Source: Christensenellaceae bacterium OttesenSCG-928-K19 (GTDB taxonomy: Bacteria; Bacillota; Clostridia; Christensenellales; Christensenellaceae). Taken from it: a stretch of 38,475 nt of DNA. The notes beneath the pieces were generated by a model. That model saw only the letters and a list, made by a program, of their open reading frames with translations, was not told where the DNA came from and made no database searches. Position 1 is the stretch's first letter, and each line of letters begins with the position of its first letter. A program made the position numbers and the translations under genes. Of this stretch, positions 32,690-38,475 are shown in pieces. The stretch covers positions 1 through 38,475 of the forward strand of contig JAJDHD010000022.1 of the NCBI GenBank assembly GCA_030266015.1. The letters are read 5' to 3'.

Positions 32690-33793
32690 TTATTCAAAGG
32701 GGAATTTATAATCTAGGCTATACTGGTCGCGCATGGTGATAAACTCCTTTTGCACTGCCTCGCCCACGGGCACGCCCTTGTCTTTGCGCTCCAGCCACAC
32801 AAGGTATTCCTTTTCGCCTGCTGTGTAGATGCGGTCTTCGCCCGGCGCTTTTTTGGAGGCGCGCAGGTCACGCAGGATGTCGCCTGTGATTTTTTTGAAT
32901 GTATCTGCGCCCATAAACGCTTCCGTATCGATGACAATGAAGAAATGACCTAGGTGATAGGGAACTTTTTTACCAGCCTCCAAGCCATTCAATGATTTCA
33001 AAAAGTTGCCTGCCTGCAGCGCGGCGGATAGCACCTCCACAACTGTAGCGTAGCCATAGCCCTTATAGCCCGCAAGCTCCTCGCCAATGCCGCCCAGGGG
33101 CGCAAGCGCGGCCGTGCCTGCCGTTAGGTCTTTTAATATTTTGTTGCTGTCCGTCATGGGCTTGCCGTCCTGTCCAATTACCATGCCGGCGGGCGTGTCC
33201 ATACCGCTTCTCGCGTAATATTCAATTTTACCGCGCTGCGTGATGGAGGTAGCGCAGTCCAGCATAAAGGGGAAGTCCTCATCTGTAGGAAAGCCGACTG
33301 TGAGCGGGTTGGTGCCCAGCATATTTTCCACGCCGAATGTGGGCGCGATGGACGGGCGCGCGTTTGTGCCCGTGATGCCGATCATGTTTTCGTTGGTGGC
33401 CATAGAGGACCAATATCCCGCAATGCCGTAATGTGTGGAATTGCGTACGGTGATCATGGCCATGCCGTATTTCTTGGCTTTTTCAATCGCCATTTCCATT
33501 GCCTTATGGCTCGCCACCATGCCCATGCCGTCGTTTGCGTCCAGCACAGCGGTTGTTGCCGTTTCCTTCAGTGTGTCAATTTTTGTAACAGGGTTTTGGA
33601 TGCCATCGTTGATGCGGTCAATATAGATGGGCTTGAAACGGTTGCAGCCGTGGCTTTCAATGCCGCGGCGGTCACTTTCCATCAATACGTCCGCACAAAT
33701 CATTGCGTCGCCCTCGGGAACGCCCACGGCCATGAATGTGTCCTTCATAAAGCCGCCGACCATGTCCCATGGGATGTAAGGCCTTGTTTCCAT
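32690..33793 (-). CDS. Ldh_2 family malate/L-lactate dehydrogenase
   Basis: A 367-residue NAD(P)-dependent oxidoreductase of the Ldh_2 (YlmA/MdhD) fold. Landmarks are VLMESDRRGIESHGCNRF (about residues 36-53, with the catalytic His of SHG), DANDGMGMVASHKAM (about 84-98), TVRNSTHYGIAGYWS (about 114-128), NPLTVGFPTDEDFPFMLDCATS (about 160-182) and GYKGYGYATVVEVL (about 243). It reduces 2-oxoacids such as oxaloacetate or pyruvate; the exact substrate needs assay. AGGAGG precedes the ATG. The leader (33794-33913) carries a promoter, a terminator-like hairpin and a competing hairpin. Confidence 0.88.
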   Translation of the reverse strand: METRPYIPWDMVGGFMKDTFMAVGVPEGDAMICADVLMESDRRGIESHGCNRFKPIYIDRINDGIQNPVTKIDTLKETATTAVLDANDGMGMVASHKAMEMAIEKAKKYGMAMITVRNSTHYGIAGYWSSMATNENMIGITGTNARPSIAPTFGVENMLGTNPLTVGFPTDEDFPFMLDCATSITQRGKIEYYARSGMDTPAGMVIGQDGKPMTDSNKILKDLTAGTAALAPLGGIGEELAGYKGYGYATVVEVLSAALQAGNFLKSLNGLEAGKKVPYHLGHFFIVIDTEAFMGADTFKKITGDILRDLRASKKAPGEDRIYTAGEKEYLVWLERKDKGVPVGEAVQKEFITMRDQYSLDYKFPFE

Positions 33794-33855
33794 AACAAAT
33801 TACCTCCTGAAATATAGTAGATTTAAAATAAAACTTGGAAATGTTTTTAAACAAC

Positions 33856-33909
33856 AAAAAAACACGCCCAAAACTGAGACGTATTTCCTCTATTCCTCTA
33901 ATAATACGT
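33856..33909 (-). promoter_or_regulatory. Attenuator-like leader of the Ldh_2 gene
   Basis: On the minus strand ACGTCTC and GGGCGT (33882-33876, 33869-33864) can pair with G-T pairs and are followed by a T7 tract (33862-33856), a weak terminator. Upstream, ACGTATT (33909-33903) pairs perfectly with AATACGT (33885-33879), which includes the 5' arm of the terminator, so the two structures exclude each other. TAGAGGA-type direct repeats lie in the loop of the upstream hairpin. Confidence 0.5.
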
Positions 33910-33919
33910 TTACAATCTC

Positions 33920-33948
33920 ATTTTACCCGCAAAAACCAGCGGTGTCAA
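33920..33948 (-). promoter_or_regulatory. Sigma-A promoter of the Ldh_2 gene
   Basis: Perfect TTGACA (33948-33943), 17 bp, TAAAAT (33925-33920) on the minus strand. The -35 box overlaps the stop codon of glpP; the expected leader is about 120 nt. Confidence 0.75.
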
Positions 33949-34505
33949 GGAAGGGAATTCCAGATGCCTGCGTCGCTTGTTGAGATTGCCTTGGCGCCGC
34001 TTTGAATTGCTTTTTCCATCTGTTGTTTTGTTTTGATCATGCCGCCCGCGATGATGGGAACAGAAATGTGCGCCCCCATGTCGTCGATGACGTCATAAGC
34101 CAGCCCGGGCATGATTTCCACAGCGTCCGGCTGGCATGTTTTTACGGCATGGACACCCGTGTCAAACGCGCTGGCGTCAATCATAAAAATGCGGAATACT
34201 GTTTTTAAGCCGTGCTCCTTTGCTTGCTTTATGGCAATTGTTTTGGTGGAAAGAATACCATAAGGCGCGACGGTGCGGGCGATAAAACGGATACCCTCCC
34301 TGTCCGGCCTCAGGCCGTCGATTAAATCCACGTGAACAAACACTTTTTTGCCGTTTTCTTTCAGTACCTGTACGTTTTGCGCGAGGTCGGAGATATTGCC
34401 GAACAACAAAAAGGCTGAGGGGATGGAAAGCCGACAGGCGGTGGAGAGCGAGGCTTTGTCCTTTACAGCCGCGATGATGGGGCTTTCTTCGATGAATGTA
34501 GCCAT
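33945..34505 (-). CDS. glpP: Glycerol-3-phosphate responsive antiterminator GlpP
   Basis: A 186-residue TIM-barrel-like RNA-binding regulator. Family landmarks are ESPIIAAVKDK (about residues 7-17), FLLFGNISDL (about 32-41), KVFVHVDLIDGLRPDREGIRFI (about 54-75), KTVFRIFMIDASAFDTG (about 100-116), PDAVEIMPG (about 126) and IIAGGMIKT (about 150). In Bacillus GlpP binds glycerol-3-phosphate and prevents termination in the leaders of glycerol genes. No glpF/K/D genes are in this window. Directly downstream on the same strand lies an Ldh_2 gene with an attenuator-like leader. A perfect palindrome covers the promoter. Confidence 0.92.
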   Translation of the reverse strand: MATFIEESPIIAAVKDKASLSTACRLSIPSAFLLFGNISDLAQNVQVLKENGKKVFVHVDLIDGLRPDREGIRFIARTVAPYGILSTKTIAIKQAKEHGLKTVFRIFMIDASAFDTGVHAVKTCQPDAVEIMPGLAYDVIDDMGAHISVPIIAGGMIKTKQQMEKAIQSGAKAISTSDAGIWNSLP

Positions 34506-34568
34506 AAAACCTCCGGGTACGGGTAGTGTAAGGCAGATTTGGCGGCAACAAGGATGTTGCTGCCCTTG

Positions 34569-34596
34569 CTATTTTAATTATAGCATATTAAAATAG
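34569..34596. promoter_or_regulatory. Perfect 10-bp-arm palindrome over the glpP promoter
   Basis: CTATTTTAAT (34569-34578) and ATTAAAATAG (34587-34596) are exact inverted copies around an 8-bp centre. On the minus strand the centre and arm contain TGC-TATAAT (34585-34577), an extended -10 for glpP. The site lies 55 bp before the divergent reductase gene and may control both. Confidence 0.65.
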
Positions 34597-34651
34597 AAAA
34601 GGAAAAGGCTCGATATGACGGGCAGGGAACGGGCTTGACGGAGGAAGGTAT

Positions 34652-35206
34652 ATGAAAAAAGCGATTATTGTGAATGGAAGTCCCAGGAAAGACGGGTATT
34701 CTTCCCGGTTGCTTGATGCTATGGCAGAAGGCGCAAAGGAGCAGGGGGCAGAGGTAGTTGTATTTGACTTAAACGATACAGGGTTCCGCGGCTGCCAGAG
34801 CTGCTTTTATTGCAGGGCAAACGAAGGCTGCTCTACACGGGATTACCTGCATCCTTTTTATGAGGAGATAAAGGACGCAGACGCGGTGTTTTTTGCGTCA
34901 CCCATTTATTTTTACCAGATCACCGGGCAGTCAAAGCTTTGGCTGGACAGGATGTACCCCATGATCGACAACACGTTTAAGCCGCGGTATCCAGGCAAGA
35001 AGGTGGTGTCGGTGTTTGTGCAGGGCGCGGATGACAAAGGGAAAAATCAAAATGTGATAGATGACATGCACAAGCTTTTCATAGGCTTTGGCTGGCAGGT
35101 AGAGGATAGCTTTTTGATTTGTGGCACAAGCGACCCGAACTATGAGTTGCCCGATGGCCTGTTGCAGCAAGCGCGCCGGGCGGGCGAAAAGATTTTTGAA
35201 GGGTAA
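34652..35206 (+). CDS. NAD(P)H-dependent FMN reductase / iron-sulfur flavoprotein-like
   Basis: A 184-residue flavodoxin-fold protein. IIVNGSPRKDGYSSRLL (residues 5-21) binds the FMN phosphate, and FASPIYFYQITGQSKLWLDRM (about 80-100) is the second flavin loop. Between them lies C-X2-C-X2-C-X5-C (Cys about 48, 51, 54, 60), the compact cysteine motif of archaeal/clostridial iron-sulfur flavoproteins that carries a 4Fe-4S cluster. It is probably an electron-transfer or quinone/nitro/azo reductase in anaerobic redox balance. GGAGG stands about 8 bp before the ATG. Divergent from glpP; ends at a strong shared terminator. Confidence 0.88.
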   Translation: MKKAIIVNGSPRKDGYSSRLLDAMAEGAKEQGAEVVVFDLNDTGFRGCQSCFYCRANEGCSTRDYLHPFYEEIKDADAVFFASPIYFYQITGQSKLWLDRMYPMIDNTFKPRYPGKKVVSVFVQGADDKGKNQNVIDDMHKLFIGFGWQVEDSFLICGTSDPNYELPDGLLQQARRAGEKIFEG

Positions 35207-35224
35207 CGTGGAGGGCGAAAGATA

Positions 35225-35253
35225 AAAAAACGGATGCTTGGCATCCGTTTTTT
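35225..35253. terminator. Bidirectional rho-independent terminator
   Basis: AAAAAACGGATGC and GCATCCGTTTTTT form a near-perfect stem around TTG, between the converging reductase (+) and lipoprotein (-) genes. Confidence 0.85.
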
Positions 35254-35259
35254 GTTGCA

Positions 35260-35763
35260 TTATTCTCCCTCGCTAGGCTCGGGTGGGGAGGCAATCAATC
35301 CCGTTACTGTCGTTAAAAGTGCTATGAAATCCGTTCCGTTCATGTCGGTAGCTGTGAGCGAATAAGTATATGGCTCATGGGGAAACCACGCGACGTGGAT
35401 GTCATTATACATTTCTGTTTGGGCAGTAATCCCATTTAAGGTGGTCGTTTCATATTCCTCTATGCCATAAATGCCGGAAATATCGTCTTTTCCCTCTGCC
35501 ATGCGGAAGGTGATTTGCGCGCCGTTATAGGCATACTCCATTTGTGCGATGGTGTTATCGATAACAGACCACGCCTCCTGTTGGTATGGGTCGGGGAAAA
35601 GCGGCATTTCAAAGCCTGTTTTGCTGTTGATTTCTTCGACAGATTCAAGCTCTGTAATAGGGCTTTCAACATTGGACTTTGACTGTGACGTGCTAAGGAA
35701 GCACGCGTTTAAAACTGTGGTACACAAGCAAATGGTCATTATAGAAATTAGGATTCTTTTCAT
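35260..35763 (-). CDS. Small lipoprotein of unknown function (DUF4367-like)
   Basis: A 167-residue lipoprotein. The signal peptide has lipobox LNAC with Cys21. After a Ser-rich linker the mature part (about residues 40-160) begins GFEMPLFPDPYQQ and continues with IAQMEYAYNGAQITFRMA, then YSLTATDMNGTDFIALL near the end. This resembles DUF4367-type domains, often found in sporulation or anti-sigma-like proteins of clostridia. The function is unknown. No strong neighbour link; the upstream 470 bp to the next gene on this strand holds no clear gene. Confidence 0.75.
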   Translation of the reverse strand: MKRILISIMTICLCTTVLNACFLSTSQSKSNVESPITELESVEEINSKTGFEMPLFPDPYQQEAWSVIDNTIAQMEYAYNGAQITFRMAEGKDDISGIYGIEEYETTTLNGITAQTEMYNDIHVAWFPHEPYTYSLTATDMNGTDFIALLTTVTGLIASPPEPSEGE

Positions 35764-36233
35764 ACTACGCCCCTCTTTGCAGTGGAAAATGATAGTTCCA
35801 TATACAAATCATCAATTAAAAAATAAGATTGCATTTTTGTGCCGCAAATGCCGCGGTTACAAAAAACTGCATTTAAACCCCTCTATTAATGGTTGGTATT
35901 ATGGGCCGAAAAAGAAAGCGTTACCCATAAAAACAATACTTTTTGTTATTTTACCATACAAGGTGAAAAATGAACACGAATATTAATAAATTTTACCGAA
36001 CATTTACATCAGGGATGTTTGTGTAAAGGATACACAGCACAGTTTTTTTGCAAAAAGAAGCACGAAAGCAGAAGGTGTGGAAATCAACAATGCAACTCCC
36101 AGTTTCGTGTTTTGCCCAAGAAGAAGAGTTTAACAAAAGGCACCCTTTACAAAAACAAAAGGCGCCGTATGCTCTGAAAAAACATATGAAAGGCAGAAGG
36201 TGTATCCAGCCGTTGGAATTTAGAATGTGCTGC
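35764..36233. other. Gene-poor region between the lipoprotein and surface-protein genes
   Basis: Contains the terminator of the surface-protein gene and short repeats (ACACCTTCTGC twice on the minus strand), but no gene that I can support. A convincing promoter for the lipoprotein gene was not identified. Confidence 0.4.
36135..36166 (-). terminator. Probable terminator of the Thr/Pro-rich surface protein gene
   Basis: On the minus strand GGCGCCTTT pairs with AAAGGGTGCC (one bulge, one G-T pair) and is followed by TTTT. Confidence 0.5.
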
Positions 36234-37460
36234 CTACATGCGCGAACGGTCGTCAAATTTCCCCGTGTTTTTGGGCCGTTCGTCAAACTTGTTGGCACCG
36301 CCAGTTTGCCTTGCCTGCTGGGCTTCGTGGTTTGTGCGGTCACGGTAATATTGTTTTTTCTTGCTATTTTTGCGCACAAGCACGATGATAACTACGACCG
36401 CGACGATGATGGCAATGATGATTATACCCAGGACAACGCTGCTCATGCCGCCAGATGCGCTTTCGGACACTTCGGTCAATGTGAATTTTTCGCCGTCAAA
36501 GGTGAAGGTGAGGTACACTTCTTTGGCGCTGCTTGCCACGCTAAAGGTGAAAAGGTCCACGTCGTCTTCCGCCGTTGTGCTGAGAAGCCCGGTCTGTATA
36601 CCCTTTTGCATCGTAATATGGAAGGGATAACCTTGCTCTTCCATCCAAATCTCCCACATGCTTCTGCCATAGGGAAGTTCGTCTATGGTAAACCATCCCT
36701 TGCTGCTGGTGCGCCCGTCAATGGGGGAAATGCCGTCGGGGGTCGCCTGCACATCGGCGCTGCCAATCGCTTCGCCTTCTTTATCCAGAAAAATCGCCGT
36801 CACTTTTTTTGCGGTATCTTCCGTGCTGCTGGTGGCACTCGCGGATGCGGATGCGGACGCAGATGCAGAAGGGGCAGGTGGCAGGTTTGGCTGGGTGTCG
36901 GAAGCATAAGAAATTCCAATGATGCCACCTGCGTTATAGTCTATGTTCAGGTAAATCTGTCCGCTTCCCTGGCTTACAGAGAGACCAAATTTGCCGCTTG
37001 AGTCCGGCTTTGTGGCGGTGGTGGAAGCCCCGCGGGACATCAGGAGCGTGCCCGTGCTGCCCCGCCCGTCCGGGTCAGAAACTGAAATACTATGCTGCTC
37101 TACAGTGAGGCCGGGAAACGTGACCGCGCCGGTATCGTCTGTTTTTGCGCTGGAGCTGTCAATTTTTACCGTGTAGCCCTGTGCTGCTACGCCGCCGGCG
37201 TAAATGTAAAGGGTCGCGTTCACCGCGCCTGCACTGGAGGGTGTGGGCGTGGGTGCTGGTGTGGGCTCCGGTGTGGGTGCTTGCGTTGGTTCCTGCGTTG
37301 GTTCTTGTGTGGGTTCCTGCGTTGGCTCCTGCGAGGGTGTGTCTGTTGGTGTATCCGTGGGCATATCTGTCGGTTCCTCCGCAAATACAGCGGGCGAAAA
37401 AGCCGCCAATACGAGTATAGTTATCATTGCAAGTATCAATAATTTCCTGAGATGCTTCAT
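36234..37460 (-). CDS. Surface-exposed single-pass protein with Thr/Pro repeats
   Basis: A 408-residue exported protein. A signal peptide (about residues 1-26, ending SPAVFA) is followed by an EPTQ/PTDTP repeat tract (about 28-70), beta-rich domains with prealbumin/Cna-B-like strands (YTVKIDSSSAKTDDTGAVTFPGL; then VTAIFLDKEGEAIGSADVQ) and a Ser/Ala repeat (about 200-213). One membrane helix (VVLGIIIIAIIVAVVVIIVLV, about 340-360) and a basic cytoplasmic tail of about 50 residues follow. The tail contains two KFD(E/D)R units. There is no LPXTG, so it is membrane- rather than wall-anchored. GGGGAG precedes the ATG. A probable stalked surface protein; no function is known. Confidence 0.82.
   Translation of the reverse strand: MKHLRKLLILAMITILVLAAFSPAVFAEEPTDMPTDTPTDTPSQEPTQEPTQEPTQEPTQAPTPEPTPAPTPTPSSAGAVNATLYIYAGGVAAQGYTVKIDSSSAKTDDTGAVTFPGLTVEQHSISVSDPDGRGSTGTLLMSRGASTTATKPDSSGKFGLSVSQGSGQIYLNIDYNAGGIIGISYASDTQPNLPPAPSASASASASASATSSTEDTAKKVTAIFLDKEGEAIGSADVQATPDGISPIDGRTSSKGWFTIDELPYGRSMWEIWMEEQGYPFHITMQKGIQTGLLSTTAEDDVDLFTFSVASSAKEVYLTFTFDGEKFTLTEVSESASGGMSSVVLGIIIIAIIVAVVVIIVLVRKNSKKKQYYRDRTNHEAQQARQTGGANKFDERPKNTGKFDDRSRM
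37255..37375 (-). repeat. Short tandem repeats encoding Thr/Pro-rich stalk
   Basis: Tandem units encoding EPTQ, DTPT and TPEP-type tetrapeptides inside the surface protein gene. Such repeats can change length by slippage. A second tract near 36837-36875 encodes a Ser-Ala run. Confidence 0.7.
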
Positions 37461-37561
37461 ACTGGTTCTCCCCATAAGTGTTAATAATATCAATTTTAAT
37501 GTAACCGTTTGTTAGACGGCACAAACGCAAAGAGCGTTCCATCATACTGACGCTGTGGTAT

Positions 37562-37603
37562 AAAAAAAGGCTGCCTTCTGGTGAAACTCCCCAAAAAACA
37601 GCC
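37562..37603 (-). terminator. Rho-independent terminator of the PRPP synthetase gene
   Basis: On the minus strand GGCTGTTTTTTGG pairs with CCAGAAGGCAGCC (several G-T pairs) and is followed by a T7 tract, 13 bp after the stop codon. Confidence 0.75.
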
Positions 37604-37615
37604 ATGCATAAACGA

Positions 37616-38475
37616 TTAACAGTTCTTTTCAGATTTAGATGTCCCGTTTTTCATGTCATCCTTGATGCGCTTGGGCACAGAGGAGAACAAGGTGCTGACG
37701 GATTCGCGTTCGTGCACGCGATATACAGCTTCGGCAAAAAGTGGTGCGACGGAAACGGTGAGGAACTTGTCATGCCCCATGATAAAGGGATTTTCCACGC
37801 TGTCAGTGGAGATGAGATATTCGATGGGGCTTTCCTCTATAGCCTTCACGCCCTTTTCGCGCAGCATAATATGCGCAAGGCAGGCATAAATGTGCTTTGC
37901 ACCACGCAGCTTGAGCATGTTTGCTACGTCTATAAGCGTGCCACCGCTAATGGAGAAATCATCCACGATCAGGCAGTTTTTGCCTTTCACATCGCCAATA
38001 AGTTCCAGTATCTGTGCGTTTTCGTCATGTCCGGAGCGTGTTTTGTCGCCGATGGCAACTGGTGCGCCGAGGTAGTCGGCATATTTGCGCGCTGTTTTGG
38101 CAAAACCTGCGTCTGGTGAGACAACGACAAGATTATCCATCATGTCGTCGATTGTTTTGACATATTCACAAAGAATGGGAAGCGACAGCAGGTGGTCGAC
38201 CGGCACGCGGAAAAATCCTTGTACCTGTGGGCTGTGAAGATCCATGGTGATGACCCTGTCCGCCCCGGCAACCTCCAGGCAGTCGGCGCATACGCGCGCA
38301 CGGATAGAAACACGCGGCTCGTCTTTCTTGTCGCCTTTGGCATAGCCGAAATACGGAATGATGGCTGTGATGGAATTGGCGCTGGCGCGCTTGAAGGAAT
38401 CCATCCAAAATAAAAGCTCCACCAGTTCGTTGTTGGGATCAAGCCCAATGGGGAGCACTACATATACATCTTTAT
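37616..38475 (-). CDS. prs: Ribose-phosphate pyrophosphokinase (partial, N-terminus outside window)
   Basis: The frame remains open to the window end, so at least the first residues are missing; 286 codons are visible. Landmarks are AIIPYFGYAKGDKKDEPRVSI (ATP-binding flexible region), AGADRVITMDLHSPQVQGFF (the metal-binding DLH), VVSPDAGFAKTARKYA and the PRPP-binding loop LIVDDFSISGGTL. Canonical enzymes have VDDxxDTGGT there; the Asp-Thr is replaced by Ile-Ser, as in a second Prs subfamily (DDEIATGGS-type). It makes PRPP from ribose 5-phosphate and ATP for nucleotide, His and Trp synthesis. A separate standard Prs may exist elsewhere. Confidence 0.9.
   Translation of the reverse strand, partial: KDVYVVLPIGLDPNNELVELLFWMDSFKRASANSITAIIPYFGYAKGDKKDEPRVSIRARVCADCLEVAGADRVITMDLHSPQVQGFFRVPVDHLLSLPILCEYVKTIDDMMDNLVVVSPDAGFAKTARKYADYLGAPVAIGDKTRSGHDENAQILELIGDVKGKNCLIVDDFSISGGTLIDVANMLKLRGAKHIYACLAHIMLREKGVKAIEESPIEYLISTDSVENPFIMGHDKFLTVSVAPLFAEAVYRVHERESVSTLFSSVPKRIKDDMKNGTSKSEKNC

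Noticed and set aside
35993-36379. 128-codon minus-strand frame upstream of the lipoprotein gene
   Set aside because: It overlaps the end of the surface protein gene in another frame, has no ribosome binding site and crosses a terminator.
37243-37442. CRISPR-like short repeats
   Set aside because: They are coding tandem repeats without unique spacers.

Overview
The window looks like a chromosomal segment of an anaerobic Gram-positive bacterium of the class Clostridia (Bacillota). The reasons are the dnaX-ybaB-recR order, a potRABCD polyamine locus led by an XRE-cupin regulator, lipoproteins with classical lipoboxes, GGAGG-type ribosome binding sites with frequent TTG/GTG starts, an L10 leader upstream of rplJL, GlpP, a DUF4179 anti-sigma factor, and no outer-membrane genes. 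An uncultured gut lineage such as Christensenellales is possible, but the sequence alone does not settle the genus. No CRISPR array, IS element, phage module or rRNA was found.

Layout. 1-2485 (+): end of dnaX, ybaB, recR and two overlapping uracil-DNA-glycosylase-family genes. 2661-3437: a GntR/FCD regulator with a palindrome in its own promoter. 3495-5921 (-): a two-gene ABC-2-type exporter whose promoter carries a TetR-like operator. 5966-6335 (-): a small DUF2513-like protein. 6362-10933 (-): the polyamine operon XRE-cupin regulator, potA, potB, potC, potD. 11013-11605 (-): two small overlapping helical-protein genes. 11663-12861 (-): rplJ-rplL with L10 leader and attenuator. 12858-14723: an unassigned open frame, an SDR oxidoreductase and a YfbR-type HD nucleotidase (all -). 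14937-18133 (+): a response regulator and a large sensor kinase. 18209-20532 (-): a conserved small protein, a DUF4179 anti-sigma factor and its ECF sigma factor, with an ECF-type promoter. 20590-21754 (-): an M29 aminopeptidase. 21948-25604 (+): a three-gene cluster of exported surface proteins. 25659-26555 (-): a diacylglycerol/lipid kinase. 27025-27101 (-): tRNA-Met. 27538-28506 (+): a DHH phosphoesterase. 28639-30606 (-): an NlpC/P60 cell-wall hydrolase and a membrane protein, preceded by a 150-170 bp imperfect palindrome. 30873-33948 (-): a DUF1801 protein, malic enzyme and an Ldh_2-family malate/lactate dehydrogenase with an attenuator-like leader. 33945-34596 (-): GlpP with a perfect palindrome over its promoter. 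34652-35206 (+): an iron-sulfur-flavoprotein-like reductase. 35260-37460 (-): a small lipoprotein and a Thr/Pro-rich surface protein. 37616-38475 (-): a PRPP synthetase paralogue, cut by the window end.

How the parts fit. Most of the window is housekeeping (replication/recombination, ribosomal stalk, nucleotide and polyamine supply) mixed with envelope functions. The most distinctive locus is 21948-25523. It encodes a pectate-lyase-like adhesive protein, a membrane-anchored Ig-like protein and a small secreted protein. The first and third share a C-terminal module of about 130 residues (core VPVK..FAA, then GG.W..G.F..E). The layout resembles WxL surface-protein loci but lacks the canonical WxL, LPXTG and sortase features, so it is the best candidate here for an undescribed surface assembly. 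The malate genes next to GlpP, with mutually exclusive hairpins in the Ldh_2 leader, are the best candidate for unusual regulation.
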